Positions 7,093 to 17,087 are shown, counted from the stretch's first letter. The stretch is 64,000 nucleotides of DNA from Mycolicibacterium phocaicum (GCF_010731115.1 NZ_AP022616.1:5146001-5210000); one strand, 5' to 3'. Made by a program: numbers and translations. Notes: generated from the sequence alone by a model not told the origin.

Positions 7093-7389
7093 ACAGCAAG
7101 AGTCAATTTCGCACGTTCTGGTGATGTGTCAGGACATCGGTGACAGTTCATCTTGTCCAGCGTGGGAGCCGCGAGGTAGCCGGTTCAGCTCACTGCGCAC
7201 TCGGTGGCGAGCCTGAATGAGCTGGGGCGAATGTGTGTTGACGCGATGCGTTCGCCAGTAGTCCCGGTGCGGACTTTGACGCGTGCAGGGGTGTCGACGT
7301 TGTCGAGGCTACGTTCAAGCGCATTGCGGAAGCCGGTCGGAAGGTATGCAGTGGTATCACGTTGGCAGACACGCGTATACGCTTGATAC
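7093..7389. other. Intergenic stretch with no convincing gene
   Basis: Nearly 300 bases separate the SOS box from the deoR-type gene. Small frames of about 60 codons on both strands have no recognisable content. Presumably spacer between an inserted relic and the sugar-alcohol operon. Confidence 0.4.
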
Positions 7390-8157
7390 TCAGGCGCGCA
7401 CCACCGACGGCCCTAACGCTTCATAGCGTGCCGCCTCCGTCACCGGCAGTTCTGTGCCGGTGACGATCGTCTCGAAGTCGGATACCTCGGCGAACCGGCA
7501 GAAGCTGGTCTCGCCGAATTTGGAATCGGCGGCAACTAGAATGCGCCGCGTCGCGACAGACACCGCTGTCTGCTTGACCGCGGCCACGGCAGGGTCCGGG
7601 GTGGTCAGCCCGTGCTCAGGCGTGATGCCGTTGGTGCCGAGGTAGGCGACATCGATGACCAGGCTGCGCAACCGCTCGACGGCCCAGTTGTCGACCGTCG
7701 CCAGGGTCCGTCCGCGCATCCGTCCGCCGAGCAGCAGCACCGTCACGGTCTCGCTGTGGGCGAGCGCCTCGGCGGCCAGCAGCGACGACGTCACCACTGT
7801 CAGCTGCTCGTCCGCCAGTCGCTCGGCGATCAGGCGCGGGGTGAAACCCTCATCCAGGTAAACGGTTTCGGCTCCGTGCAGCACGTCCGCGGCTGCGGCG
7901 GCGATCCGGTGTTTCTGGGCCAGGTCGACCTGGCTGCGGTACTCCACAGTCGATTCGAACGCTGCCGTTTCCAGCGGTATGGCTCCGCCGTGGACCCGTT
8001 TGAGCATGCGTCGCCCGGCCAGCACCTTCAGATCGCGGCGGATGGTCTCCGACGCGACGTTCAGTTCTTCGGCCAGCGCCAGCACCTCGACCCGCCCGCG
8101 GGTGCGGGCGAACTCGACGATGCGGCGCTGACGGCTGTCGGAATCCACGGATGACAT
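7390..8157 (-). CDS. DeoR-family transcriptional regulator of the PTS operon
   Basis: 255 residues. The N-terminal winged helix (RQRRIVEFARTRGRVEVLALAEELNV, then ETIRRDLKVL) is the DeoR signature, and the C-terminal DeoRC effector domain begins near residue 75 (LDEGFTPRLIAERLA, LLLGGRMRGRTLATV, AYLGTNGI). DeoR proteins of this type sense phosphorylated sugars or polyols. The gene starts 15 bases after the PTS permease stop on the same strand, so it is probably the last gene of that operon and represses it together with the divergent dehydrogenase. Confidence 0.88.
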   Translation of the reverse strand: MSSVDSDSRQRRIVEFARTRGRVEVLALAEELNVASETIRRDLKVLAGRRMLKRVHGGAIPLETAAFESTVEYRSQVDLAQKHRIAAAAADVLHGAETVYLDEGFTPRLIAERLADEQLTVVTSSLLAAEALAHSETVTVLLLGGRMRGRTLATVDNWAVERLRSLVIDVAYLGTNGITPEHGLTTPDPAVAAVKQTAVSVATRRILVAADSKFGETSFCRFAEVSDFETIVTGTELPVTEAARYEALGPSVVRA

Positions 8158-8172
8158 TCTTGCGGGCGTCGC

Positions 8173-10137
8173 CTAGCGGCTTTCGCTCAGCACCGCCCGA
8201 ACCTCCTCGGGAGTGCTGGCTCGGCGTAACCGCTCCACTTCGTCCTTGTCCAGGAACACGTGGGCGATGCGGGTGAGAAGCGCCATGTGGTCCTTGCCGG
8301 CGCCGGCGATGCCCACCACGAACTCGGCGGGCTTGCCATTCCAATCGATGGGTTCGGGATAGCGCACGAACGAGATGCCGGAATGGCGGATCGCGCCCTT
8401 GGCGTCGTTGGTGCCGTGCGGGATCGCCAGGCCGTTACCCATGTACGTCGACACCGATTTCTCCCGCTCGTGCATGGCGTCGACGTAGGCCTCGTCGACG
8501 GCCCGGGCGGCGACCAGCAGCCGGCCGGCCTCCGTGATCGCGGCCGAAGCGGTGGTGGCCGAGCCGGCCAGCACGATCGAGTCGAGTGACAGCACATCGT
8601 CGGCAGCGGCGGGTTCGGTTGGGGCCGTGGCGGATTCGTCTGAGGGAGGGGTGCCGTTGGTGCGTCCCAGCAGTTCGACGATTTCGTCGTAGCGGGGCGA
8701 GTTCATGAAGTCGTCGACCGAGACGTGGATCGCCGACGGGGTCTTCTGCCGCGCACGCTCGGTGAGATCGCGATGCGTGACAGCCAGGCCATAAGTGTCG
8801 GTGAGATTGGAGATCGCCTGGTTGACGACCGTCACGCCGGTGATTCCGGCGTCTCGGATCTTCTTGCGTAGCACCGAGGCTCCCATCGCGGACGAACCCA
8901 TGCCGGCATCGCAGGCGAACACGATGTTGGAGATGGCAGCGGTCGAACCACCGGTCAGTGCGGCGGCGACGCTGGACCGCTTGCCCTTCAGTGCCTCCAT
9001 TTCGGCGGTGGCGGCGGCCAGGTCGGGCTCATCGGTGGCGCGGTCGGTCTTGAGTAGTACGGCCGCGACCGCGAACGAGACGGCCGCCGCCCCCAGTACC
9101 GACAGTGTGACGCCGAGGTAGCTGCCGCTCGCGGTCTGGGCGTAGACGGCGATGATCGAACCCGGTGCGGCGGGCGCGCGCAGTCCGGAGCCGAACAGCA
9201 CGTTGATGAAGACGCCGGTCATTCCGCCGAGGATGGTGGCGGCGATCAGCTTCGGCTTCATGAGTACGTACGGGAAGTAGATTTCGTGGATGCCGCCGAG
9301 GAACTGAATGATCGCGGCGCCCGGAGCCGAGGCCTTGGCGGCGCCACGGCCGAACACCATGAACGCCAACAGGATTCCCAGGCCGGGGCCGGGGTTGGCC
9401 TCCAACAGGAACAGGACGGACTTGCCGGTGGCGAGCGCCTGGGTGGTGCCCAGCGGGGTGAGCACGCCATGGTTGATGGCGTTGTTGAGGAAGAGCACCT
9501 TGGCGGGCTCGATGAAGATCGAGGTCAGGGGAAGCAGGTCGTGTCCGACGAGGAAGTCGACGCCGTGGCCGGCGCCGCGGGTGAAGGCCGACACCACCGG
9601 GCCGACACCGAAGAACCCGATGACGGCCATCACCAGGCCGGCGATGCCGGCCGAGAAATTGTTCACCAGCATCTCGAAGCCGGGCCGAATCTTGCCGTCC
9701 CACAACGCATCCAGCTTCTTGATGACCCAGCCGCCCAATGGCCCCATGATCATCGCGCCCATGAACATCGGAACATCCGATCCGGCAACCACTCCCATGG
9801 TGGTGATGGCGCCGACGACGGCACCGCGGGTTCCGTACACCATCCTGCCGCCCGTGGATCCGATGAGGATCGGGAGCAGGTAGGTGATCATCGGCCCGAC
9901 GATGCCGCCTTTCTCGAAGGCTCCCCAGCCGCCGATGTGGGCCACCCAGCCGTCTGGGTTCTGCAGCGAGTGAAAAAGGCCGGGCAGCCAGCCGGTCTTG
10001 ATGAACAGTGCGGTGATCAGGCCCCATGCGATGAAGGCGCCGATGTTCGGCATCACCATGTTGGACAGCGCGGTACCGAGCTGCTGTACCCGCACACGCA
10101 GACTGACGCGCTGTGGTGTTTCCGTGGTTGCAGTCAC
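8173..10137 (-). CDS. PTS mannitol-type permease EIICBA, single polypeptide
   Basis: 654 residues from a GTG start. An integral membrane EIIC domain (about 1-350) includes the substrate motif GGIHEIYFPY near residue 282. The EIIB domain carries the phosphocysteine in CDAGMGSSAMG near residue 410. The EIIA domain at the C-terminus carries the phosphohistidine in AIPHGT near residue 571. The domain order and motifs are those of MtlA, which imports mannitol as mannitol-1-phosphate at the expense of phospho-HPr; related polyols are possible. EI and HPr are not in this window. Complete PTS permeases are patchy in mycobacteria, which fits acquisition. Direct repeats in the 10.2-kb promoter region probably bind the DeoR regulator encoded downstream. 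Confidence 0.9.
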   Translation of the reverse strand: MTATTETPQRVSLRVRVQQLGTALSNMVMPNIGAFIAWGLITALFIKTGWLPGLFHSLQNPDGWVAHIGGWGAFEKGGIVGPMITYLLPILIGSTGGRMVYGTRGAVVGAITTMGVVAGSDVPMFMGAMIMGPLGGWVIKKLDALWDGKIRPGFEMLVNNFSAGIAGLVMAVIGFFGVGPVVSAFTRGAGHGVDFLVGHDLLPLTSIFIEPAKVLFLNNAINHGVLTPLGTTQALATGKSVLFLLEANPGPGLGILLAFMVFGRGAAKASAPGAAIIQFLGGIHEIYFPYVLMKPKLIAATILGGMTGVFINVLFGSGLRAPAAPGSIIAVYAQTASGSYLGVTLSVLGAAAVSFAVAAVLLKTDRATDEPDLAAATAEMEALKGKRSSVAAALTGGSTAAISNIVFACDAGMGSSAMGASVLRKKIRDAGITGVTVVNQAISNLTDTYGLAVTHRDLTERARQKTPSAIHVSVDDFMNSPRYDEIVELLGRTNGTPPSDESATAPTEPAAADDVLSLDSIVLAGSATTASAAITEAGRLLVAARAVDEAYVDAMHEREKSVSTYMGNGLAIPHGTNDAKGAIRHSGISFVRYPEPIDWNGKPAEFVVGIAGAGKDHMALLTRIAHVFLDKDEVERLRRASTPEEVRAVLSESR

Positions 10138-10201
10138 TGTGCTGGACCTCCGCCTGACCCACTGTGAGGGTGATGCCCGTCACATCACCGTGTGTTACGA
10201 G

Positions 10202-10274
10202 TAAAGCCCACAAATGGGCATGTTGGCAAGAAAATGGGCAAAAGTGGGCAGAGAAATGTTTGTATTTCTGCCCG
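10202..10274. promoter_or_regulatory. GGGCA direct and inverted repeats between the PTS operon and polyol dehydrogenase
   Basis: AAATGGGCA occurs at 10212-10220 and again at 10232-10240, and AAGTGGGCA at 10242-10250, so the repeats are phased 20 and 10 bases apart. An inverted partner (ATTTCTGCCC, near 10264-10273) pairs with GGGCAGAGAAAT around a short loop, and another inverted GCCCA lies at 10206-10210. Repeats on one helical face in a divergent promoter region are what a DeoR-type oligomer would bind. Confidence 0.55.
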
Positions 10275-10348
10275 AATTGCGGCTAGAGTGGCCACAACGT
10301 GAACCACGACACACCCGCCGGCCAAGCCGGACAATCGGAAGGAAGCCC

Positions 10349-11422
10349 ATGAAAGCGCTGCGCTATTACGCACCCGAGGACGTCCGGCTCGAAGAGGTGC
10401 CCGAACCCGTGTGCGGGCCCGACGAGATCAAGATCCGGGTGCGCAACTGTTCGACGTGCGGCACCGACGTCAAAATCCTGCACAACGGGCATCAGAACCT
10501 GACCCCGCCGCGGACCATCGGGCACGAGATCGCCGGCGACATCGTCGAGGTCGGAGCCGAGGTGAATCCCACGTACGGCACCGCCTGGGTGCCGGGCGAC
10601 CGCGTGCAGGTCATCGCCGCCGTGCCGTGCGGCGAGTGCCACGAATGCGCCAAGGGCTGGATGGCGGTGTGCCAGAACCAGACGTCCATGGGTTACCAGT
10701 ACGACGGCGGGTTTGCCGAGTACATGATCGTGCCCCGCCAGGTGCTCAAAGTCGATGGGCTGAACCGGATTCCGGACAATGTCGGTTACGACGAGGCGTC
10801 GGCGGCGGAACCCTTCGCCTGCGCCATCAACGCCCAGGATCTGCTCGGCATCGAGCCGGGCGACACCGTCGTGGTGTTCGGAGCCGGTCCCATCGGGTGC
10901 ATGCACATCCGTATCGCGCGCGGCGTGCACAACTGCGGGCCGGTCTACCTCGTCGACGTCAACGACGCCCGGCTGAAGATGTCCGCCGACGCGGTGCATC
11001 CCGATGAGGTGATCAACGCGGCCAAGACCGATGTGGTGGCTCGCGTCCTGGAGCTGACGGACGGGCGCGGCGCCGACGTGGTGATCACCGCAACTGCCGC
11101 CAACATCACCCAGGAACAGGCCATCGCGATGGCCGCGCGCAACGGCCGCATCTCGTTCTTCGGCGGCCTGCCCAAGACCAACCCGACGATCACCTGCGAT
11201 TCCAACGTCGTGCACTACCGGCAGCTGCACATCCACGGCGCCAACGGATCCGCGCCCGAGCACAACAAGCGTGCGCTGCACTACATCTCGACCGGTCAGG
11301 TGCCGGTGAAGGACTTGATCACGCGGCACATCGCGCTCGACGAGGTCCTCGACGCGTTCGGCATCGTCCAGAACGGCGAAGCCATCAAGGTGACGGTGGA
11401 GCCCAGCGCTGTGCTCGTCTGA
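10349..11422 (+). CDS. Zinc-dependent medium-chain polyol dehydrogenase
   Basis: 357 residues from ATG 10349 with GGAAGG just upstream. Catalytic zinc ligands are in CSTCGTD and the GHE motif (TIGHEIAG); the structural zinc site is CGECHECAKGWMAVC. The Rossmann motif VVVFGAGPIGCMH binds NAD(P), and the Asp of VYLVDVNDAR suggests NAD. This is the sorbitol/threonine/galactitol-phosphate dehydrogenase branch. It is transcribed divergently from the PTS operon, so it probably oxidises the imported polyol or its phosphate. Mannitol-1-phosphate is usually oxidised by the unrelated MtlD, so the substrate may be another polyol. Confidence 0.85.
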   Translation: MKALRYYAPEDVRLEEVPEPVCGPDEIKIRVRNCSTCGTDVKILHNGHQNLTPPRTIGHEIAGDIVEVGAEVNPTYGTAWVPGDRVQVIAAVPCGECHECAKGWMAVCQNQTSMGYQYDGGFAEYMIVPRQVLKVDGLNRIPDNVGYDEASAAEPFACAINAQDLLGIEPGDTVVVFGAGPIGCMHIRIARGVHNCGPVYLVDVNDARLKMSADAVHPDEVINAAKTDVVARVLELTDGRGADVVITATAANITQEQAIAMAARNGRISFFGGLPKTNPTITCDSNVVHYRQLHIHGANGSAPEHNKRALHYISTGQVPVKDLITRHIALDEVLDAFGIVQNGEAIKVTVEPSAVLV

Positions 11423-11425
11423 GCC

Positions 11426-11791
11426 TCAGCCGCCGACGGCGGCGATATAGCCACCGATGGCGCCGATGCACAGGACCGCACACAACCCCAGCGTGCCGAC
11501 GGCAAAAGGCCAGGCACGCAGGCGCTTCACCAGCCGGATGGCGGTCACGACCGTGCCGGCCAAGGCCACCAGTGCCGCCGCGATGAATCCCGCTGCCATG
11601 GCATTGATCCCGGCGTCGATGTGACAGGTCGCCGGCGGGCAGTAGTCGGTGAACGCGAGCGCGAACACTGCGAAGAACGCGGCCACACCGCCGCCGACGT
11701 AGGTGAGCACCAGCGCGCTGATCGACGCGGCGAGGTCCCCGCTCGAGAGCGGGGGCTTGGCCGGTGGCGGCGGCAGGTAGCCGTAGGTCAT
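11426..11791 (-). CDS. Small hypothetical membrane protein
   Basis: 121 residues from the ATG at 11791; a longer frame to 11893 exists, but the proline-rich MTYGYLPPPPAKPPL is a typical mycobacterial start. The protein has three likely membrane segments (ALVLTYVGGGVAAFFAVFAL, AAALVALAGTVVTAI, and VGTLGLCAVLCIGAIGGY). A Cys-containing loop (TDYCPPATCHID) between the first two may be extracytoplasmic with a disulfide. No function recognised. It converges with the polyol dehydrogenase, whose stop is only 3 bases away. Confidence 0.7.
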   Translation of the reverse strand: MTYGYLPPPPAKPPLSSGDLAASISALVLTYVGGGVAAFFAVFALAFTDYCPPATCHIDAGINAMAAGFIAAALVALAGTVVTAIRLVKRLRAWPFAVGTLGLCAVLCIGAIGGYIAAVGG

Positions 11792-11928
11792 GGCGGGATG
11801 GTAGCCGCGCCGACGGTGACGTGGTGGGCGAAAAATCGACAGAAGTTCGCACACCAGCGCCCACTCGAAGCCCGAATTTGACGCACATGCCAACCCCTGC
11901 GGGGCGGATGTGCGTAACCTTCGGAGCT

Positions 11929-13341
11929 ATGCGGCACTACTACACCGCCGAGCAGATTCGCGCGGCCGAGGCGCCGCTGTTGGCTTCCCTGCCCGATGGC
12001 GTGTTGATGCGCCGGGCGGCCTATGGCTTGGCGACGGCCATCGCCGCCGAACTCAAGTCCCGCACCGGTGGGGTCGCGGGCCGCCGGGTCTGCGCGGTCG
12101 TCGGCTCCGGGGACAACGGCGGCGACGCGTTGTGGGCAGCCACCTTTCTGCGCCGGCGCGGAGCCGGCGCAACGGCTGTGCTGCTGAACCCGGACCGCAC
12201 ACACGCCAAAGCGCTCGAAGCCTTCCACGCAGCCGGCGGCAGAATCGTCGAAACCATCCCCGAAGCAACGGATTTGGTGATCGACGGCGTCGTCGGCATC
12301 GGTGCCACCGGGCCGCTACGGCCCAATGCCGCCGCCGTCTTCGCGGCCAACACCGCGCCCGTCGTCGCCGTCGACCTGCCCAGCGGTATCGACGTCCAGA
12401 CCGGCGCCACCGACGGCCCCCACGTGCGGGCCGCGCTGACCGTCACCTTCGGCGGCCTCAAACCCGTGCACGGACTGGCCGACTGCGGCCGCGTCGAACT
12501 GATCGACATCGGACTTGACCTGCCGCAGCCGACGTTCCTCGGATTCGAAGCGCACGACGTCCGCGCCCGTTGGCCGGTGCCGCACCCGTCGGACGACAAG
12601 TACAGCCAGGGCGTCAAGGGCGTGCTCGCCGGGTCGGCGACCTACCCCGGCGCGGCAATCCTGAGCACCGGCGCCGCTGTTGCCGCGACCTCCGGCATGG
12701 TCCGTTACGCCGGTTCCGCGCACGCCGAGGTGGTGTCGCACTGGCCGGAAGTCGTTGCGGCGCCGGATGTGACGACCGCCGGGCGGGTCCAGGCGTGGGT
12801 GGTCGGCCCGGGCCTCGGCACCGACACCGCCGGTGACGAGGCACTGCGCTTCGCCTTGGACACCGACCTCCCCGTGATCGTCGACGCCGACGCCCTCACG
12901 CTCCTGGCCGCCGACCTCGACCTCGTCGCGGACCGCACGGCACCCACCGTGCTGACACCGCACGCCGGTGAATTCGCCCGGCTCGCAGGACATCCGCCGG
13001 GTTCCGACCGGGTCACCGCCACCCGCGAACTCGCCGACCGCCTCAATGCCACCGTCCTGCTGAAAGGCAATGTCACCATCATCGCCGAGCCGGGTGGCCC
13101 CACGTATCTCAATCCCGCCGGCCAATCCTGGGCTGCCACAGCCGGATCCGGCGACGTCCTGTCCGGCATCATCGGGGCCCTGCTCGCGTCGGGCATCGCA
13201 CCGGGCGAGGCTGCGGCGATGGCCGCGTTCGTCCACGCCCGTGCCGCCGATCTCGCCGCACATGATCCCGGCCCTCGTCCCGCGCCGACGTCGGCGCACC
13301 GCATTCTGGCTCATGTCCGGGCCGCCATCGCATCGCTCTAG
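11929..13341 (+). CDS. nnr: Bifunctional NAD(P)H-hydrate repair enzyme Nnr (epimerase + ADP-dependent dehydratase)
   Basis: 470 residues. The N-terminal half is the YjeF_N NAD(P)HX epimerase (CAVVGSGDNGGDALWAA, VDLPSGIDVQTGA). The C-terminal half is the ribokinase-like ADP-dependent dehydratase (VVGPGLGTDTAG, VIVDADALTLL, TPHAGEFARL, AATAGSGDVLSGIIGALLA). The enzyme restores hydrated NADH/NADPH. It corresponds to Rv3433c, which in M. tuberculosis also lies next to gadB. ATG 11929 is chosen because YTAEQIRAAE is the family start. The gadB GTG follows 13 bases downstream, so the two are probably co-transcribed. Confidence 0.92.
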   Translation: MRHYYTAEQIRAAEAPLLASLPDGVLMRRAAYGLATAIAAELKSRTGGVAGRRVCAVVGSGDNGGDALWAATFLRRRGAGATAVLLNPDRTHAKALEAFHAAGGRIVETIPEATDLVIDGVVGIGATGPLRPNAAAVFAANTAPVVAVDLPSGIDVQTGATDGPHVRAALTVTFGGLKPVHGLADCGRVELIDIGLDLPQPTFLGFEAHDVRARWPVPHPSDDKYSQGVKGVLAGSATYPGAAILSTGAAVAATSGMVRYAGSAHAEVVSHWPEVVAAPDVTTAGRVQAWVVGPGLGTDTAGDEALRFALDTDLPVIVDADALTLLAADLDLVADRTAPTVLTPHAGEFARLAGHPPGSDRVTATRELADRLNATVLLKGNVTIIAEPGGPTYLNPAGQSWAATAGSGDVLSGIIGALLASGIAPGEAAAMAAFVHARAADLAAHDPGPRPAPTSAHRILAHVRAAIASL

Positions 13342-13354
13342 GAAGGGAATTTTT

Positions 13355-14746
13355 GTGTCGCACAAGCATGTTCGGGCATCGGTCATGAGCCCCGCTTACA
13401 CCGGCAGGCTCTCCACGGCACCGGTTCCATCGCTGCGGCTACCCGACGACCCGATGGACCCGCAGGCGGCCTACCGGTTCATCCACGACGAGTTGATGCT
13501 CGACGGCAGCTCCCGGCTGAACCTCGCCACCTTCGTCACCACGTGGATGGATCCCGAGGCCGAGAAGCTGATGGCCGAGACGTTCGACAAGAACATGATC
13601 GACAAGGACGAATACCCGGCCACCGCGGCGATCGAGGCCCGGACGGTGTCCATGGTGGCTGACCTGTTCCACGCCGACGACCTGCGCGACGACGACCCGT
13701 CGTCAGCGTGCGGGGTGTCCACCATCGGTTCCAGCGAGGCCGTCATGCTGGCCGGCCTGGCCCTCAAGTGGCGGTGGCGCGAGAAAATCGAAGCGGATGG
13801 AAAGGACTGGCGCACCCATACCCCCAACCTGGTGATGGGTGCCAACGTCCAGGTGGTGTGGGAGAAGTTCTGCCGCTACTTCGACGTCGAGCCGCGGTAC
13901 CTGCCGATGGCCGAGGACCGCTACGTCATCACCCCCGAACAGGTGCTCGCCAACGTCGACGAGGACACCATCGGCGTCGTGGGCATCCTCGGCACCACCT
14001 TCACCGGTGAGCTCGAGCCCATCGCCGAGATCTGCGCGGCGCTCGATCAGCTCGCACAAGAGAAGGGTCTGGACATCCCCGTCCACGTCGACGCGGCCAG
14101 CGGTGGTTTCGTGGTGCCGTTCCTGCACCCGGATCTGGAGTGGGACTTCCGGTTGCCGCGGGTGGTGTCGATCAACGTCAGCGGCCACAAGTACGGACTG
14201 ACGTATCCGGGCATCGGGTTCGTGGTCTGGCGCAGCAAGGAGCATCTGCCCGAGGACCTCGTCTTCCGGGTCAATTACCTGGGCGGCGATATGCCGACCT
14301 TCACCCTGAACTTCTCCCGGCCCGGCAACCAGGTGGTGGGCCAGTACTACAACTTCCTGCGCCTCGGCCGGGCCGGTTACGCGCAGATCATGCACTGCCT
14401 GTCGGACACCGCCCGCTGGATCGGTGACGAGCTGCGCAAGAGCGAGCACTTCGAGGTCATCACCGACGGCTCGGCCATCCCGGTGCTCGCGTGCCGGCTG
14501 AAGGGCAAGCGGCCCTACACCGAGTTCGACGTGTCACACGCGCTGCGTGCCTACGGCTGGCAGGTGCCGGCGTACACCATGCCCGAGGGTGCGACGGACA
14601 TCGCAGTGCTGCGTGTGGTGGTACGTGAGGGCTTCTCGGCGGACCTCGCCCGCGCCTTGCGAGACGACCTGATTACCGTCCTGAACAGCCTCGATGAGCT
14701 CAAGCCGGAGGGCCAGTTCGACGACGTGCAGCCCTTCGCGCACTGA
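13355..14746 (+). CDS. gadB: Glutamate decarboxylase
   Basis: 463 residues, close to the family length. It is PLP-dependent, with the cofactor lysine in SGHKYGL near residue 279, and it contains [17 protein letters not shown] and [13 protein letters not shown], hallmarks of GadA/GadB. It converts glutamate to GABA and CO2 while consuming a proton, giving acid tolerance and feeding the GABA shunt. GTG 13355 follows AGGAAGGG at 13340-13347 and aligns with the Rv3432c start. A spaced inverted repeat follows the stop. Confidence 0.93.
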   Translation: MSHKHVRASVMSPAYTGRLSTAPVPSLRLPDDPMDPQAAYRFIHDELMLDGSSRLNLATFVTTWMDPEAEKLMAETFDKNMIDKDEYPATAAIEARTVSMVADLFHADDLRDDDPSSACGVSTIGSSEAVMLAGLALKWRWREKIEADGKDWRTHTPNLVMGANVQVVWEKFCRYFDVEPRYLPMAEDRYVITPEQVLANVDEDTIGVVGILGTTFTGELEPIAEICAALDQLAQEKGLDIPVHVDAASGGFVVPFLHPDLEWDFRLPRVVSINVSGHKYGLTYPGIGFVVWRSKEHLPEDLVFRVNYLGGDMPTFTLNFSRPGNQVVGQYYNFLRLGRAGYAQIMHCLSDTARWIGDELRKSEHFEVITDGSAIPVLACRLKGKRPYTEFDVSHALRAYGWQVPAYTMPEGATDIAVLRVVVREGFSADLARALRDDLITVLNSLDELKPEGQFDDVQPFAH

Positions 14747-14753
14747 CCGCCAA

Positions 14754-14802
14754 CCTGAGCGTGTGTGCCAGATCTCCCGAAATCGTGGTGCACACGCTCA
14801 GG
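14754..14802. terminator. Inverted repeat between gadB and alr
   Basis: CCTGAGCGTGTG (14754-14765) and CACACGCTCAGG (14791-14802) are exact 12-bp inverted repeats around a 25-base loop. The repeat starts 8 bases after the gadB stop and ends 43 bases before alr. No U-tract follows, so it could be a factor-assisted terminator, an mRNA-stabilising hairpin or an intergenic repeat. Confidence 0.5.
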
Positions 14803-14844
14803 CTCGGCGCGGAGTGCAGGGCGTCTGGGAGAATCGGAGGCGAT

Positions 14845-15990
14845 ATGAGCTCGCCCGATCCCCAACCTGCTGCCCAGGCCGTCATCGACCTGGGCGCAAT
14901 TGCGCATAACGTGCGGCTTTTGCGGGAACGCGCGGGCAGTGCCGCGGTGATGGCGGTGGTCAAGGCCGACGGTTACGGGCACGGTGCGCCGCAGGTCGCG
15001 CGCGCCGCACTGGCGGCCGGGGCCGCCGAGCTGGGCGTCACCAACATCGGTGAGGCGCTGGCGCTGCGGCAGGCCGGCATCACGGCGCCGGTGTTGTCGT
15101 GGCTGAACCTGCCCGGCACCGACTTCGCTCCCGCGTTGGCCGCCGATGTGCAGGTGGCGGTGGCCTCGGTGCGTCAGTTCGACGACGTGCTCGACGCGGT
15201 GCGCCGCAGCGGCGCCCCTGCCACCCTCACCGTCAAGGTCGACACCGGCCTCAGCCGCAACGGCGTCAGCCCCGCTGAATACCCGGCCCTGCTCGACGCC
15301 ATCGCCCGGGCCGCCGCCGACGGTGCGGTTCGCCCTCGCGGCATCATGAGCCACCTCGCGTGCGGCGACGACCCGCAGCACCCGATGAACGACACGCAGG
15401 CCGCCCGCCTCACCGCGGCGCGCAAGCAGGCGGCGGCTGCCGGCGTGCACTTCGAAGTCGCGCACCTGGCCAACTCGCCCGCGACGCTGACGCGGCCCGA
15501 TCTGCATTTCGATGTGGTGCGGCCGGGTATCGCGGTCTACGGGCAGTCGCCCATCCCGGCGCTCGGGGATTTCGGCCTGCGACCCGTCATGACGCTGAAA
15601 TGCCCTGTCGCCGCGGTACGTTCGATCAAAGCCGGCGACGGTGTGTCGTACGGACACACGTGGATCGCCGACCGCGACACCACTGTCGGGCTCATTCCGC
15701 TCGGCTATGCCGACGGGGTGTTCCGCGGCCTGAGCGGACGCATCGACGTCAGCATCAACGGCGCCCGATACCGCAACATCGGCCGAATCTGTATGGACCA
15801 GTTCGTCGTTGACCTCGGCCCTGACGGTGCCGGCGTCACGGTGGGGGACGAGGCGGTGCTGTTCGGCTCGGGTACCGCCGGTGAGCCGACGGCGCAGGAC
15901 TGGGCCGAACTGCTGGGCACCATCAACTACGAGGTCGTGACCAGCCCGCGGGGCCGGATTGCCCGGACCTATCGCGAGTCGACGGGCTGA
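14845..15990 (+). CDS. alr: Alanine racemase
   Basis: 381 residues. The PLP lysine is K40 in [10 protein letters not shown], and the second catalytic base, a tyrosine, is in [17 protein letters not shown] and the C-terminal beta domain are present. The enzyme makes D-alanine for peptidoglycan and is the target of D-cycloserine. ATG 14845 has GGAGG just upstream (14836-14840). The next gene starts 6 bases after its stop, beginning a run of tightly packed or overlapping genes to 21073. Confidence 0.95.
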   Translation: MSSPDPQPAAQAVIDLGAIAHNVRLLRERAGSAAVMAVVKADGYGHGAPQVARAALAAGAAELGVTNIGEALALRQAGITAPVLSWLNLPGTDFAPALAADVQVAVASVRQFDDVLDAVRRSGAPATLTVKVDTGLSRNGVSPAEYPALLDAIARAAADGAVRPRGIMSHLACGDDPQHPMNDTQAARLTAARKQAAAAGVHFEVAHLANSPATLTRPDLHFDVVRPGIAVYGQSPIPALGDFGLRPVMTLKCPVAAVRSIKAGDGVSYGHTWIADRDTTVGLIPLGYADGVFRGLSGRIDVSINGARYRNIGRICMDQFVVDLGPDGAGVTVGDEAVLFGSGTAGEPTAQDWAELLGTINYEVVTSPRGRIARTYRESTG

Positions 15991-15995
15991 CGTCC

Positions 15996-17087
15996 ATGAG
16001 CGACAACAAGAATGCCCGGTGGCTGGCGGGCATGGCCGGTCTCACTGCCGTCGGGTCGGTCGCCGGGGTCAGCGTCGCCCGCTCGTTGCGCCGCCGTCGT
16101 GGTGAGGACCCTTACGCCGGTGAGGATTTCACGACGCTCGACGCCGACCGCGGATACGTGGTGACCGCCACCGACGGGGTGCCGCTGGCGGTGCGTGAGG
16201 TCGGTCCGAAAGACGCCCGGTTGACGGTGCTCTTCGCGCACGGTTTCTGTAACAGCATGGGCTCCTTCCATTTTCAGCGCGCCCGGCTGGCCGAGCGGTG
16301 GGGCGACCAGGTCCGCATGGTGTTCTACGACCAGCGCGGTCACGGCCGCTCCTCGGCCGGGCCGACCGACTCCTACACCGTCCCGCAACTGGGGCAGGAC
16401 CTCGAATCGGTGATGCGGGTGATGGTGCCGCGTGGTCCCGTGGTGCTAGTCGGTCACTCGATGGGCGGCATGACGGTGTTGTCCCATGCCCGGCAGTTCC
16501 CGCACAACTATCCGGCCCGGGTGTGCGGCGTGGCGATCCTCGCCTCTGCGGCGCAAGGGGTTACCCGTTCGCCGCTGGGTGAGGTGCTACAGAATCCGGC
16601 GCTCGAGGCGGCGAAAGTCGCGGTGCGGTTCGCGCCCGGAGCGGTCAGCGCCGGCCGGGGTGCGGCGAAGGCCGTCATCGGCCCCGTGCTCAAGGCCGCG
16701 TCGTTCGGTGATGACGCGGTCAGCCCGTCGGTGGCGCGGTACGTCGAGAAGATGACGCACAACACGTCGATCCGCACGACCGTCGAGTTCCTGCACGCAC
16801 TCGAAACCCACGACGAGGCCGGCGCGCTGCCGGTGCTGCAGCACGTGCCCACCCTGATCGCCTGCGGCGACCACGATCTGCTCACCCCGCTGGCGAAGTC
16901 CGAGGCGATGGCCCGGCAGCTGCCGAAATCCGAACTGGTGATCGTCGAAGGGGCCGGGCACATGGTGCACATGGAGCAACCTGAACTGATCAACGAGGCG
17001 CTGGAGCGCTTCGTCGAGCACGCCACGCCGTCACGGCTGGTGGCGCTGACCCGGCATCTGCGTGGAAAGGCCAAGCGCAATGGATGA
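15996..17087 (+). CDS. Alpha/beta-fold hydrolase
   Basis: 363 residues. An N-terminal hydrophobic/basic segment (LAGMAGLTAVGSVAGVSVARSLRRRR) suggests membrane association. The hydrolase core has the oxyanion motif AHGFCNS, the nucleophile in GHSMGGM near residue 154, the acid in CGDHDLLTP and the His in GAGHMVH. The substrate cannot be read from the sequence; lipid or ester hydrolysis is likely. It sits between alr and tsaE and overlaps the tsaE start by 8 bases. Confidence 0.85.
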   Translation: MSDNKNARWLAGMAGLTAVGSVAGVSVARSLRRRRGEDPYAGEDFTTLDADRGYVVTATDGVPLAVREVGPKDARLTVLFAHGFCNSMGSFHFQRARLAERWGDQVRMVFYDQRGHGRSSAGPTDSYTVPQLGQDLESVMRVMVPRGPVVLVGHSMGGMTVLSHARQFPHNYPARVCGVAILASAAQGVTRSPLGEVLQNPALEAAKVAVRFAPGAVSAGRGAAKAVIGPVLKAASFGDDAVSPSVARYVEKMTHNTSIRTTVEFLHALETHDEAGALPVLQHVPTLIACGDHDLLTPLAKSEAMARQLPKSELVIVEGAGHMVHMEQPELINEALERFVEHATPSRLVALTRHLRGKAKRNG

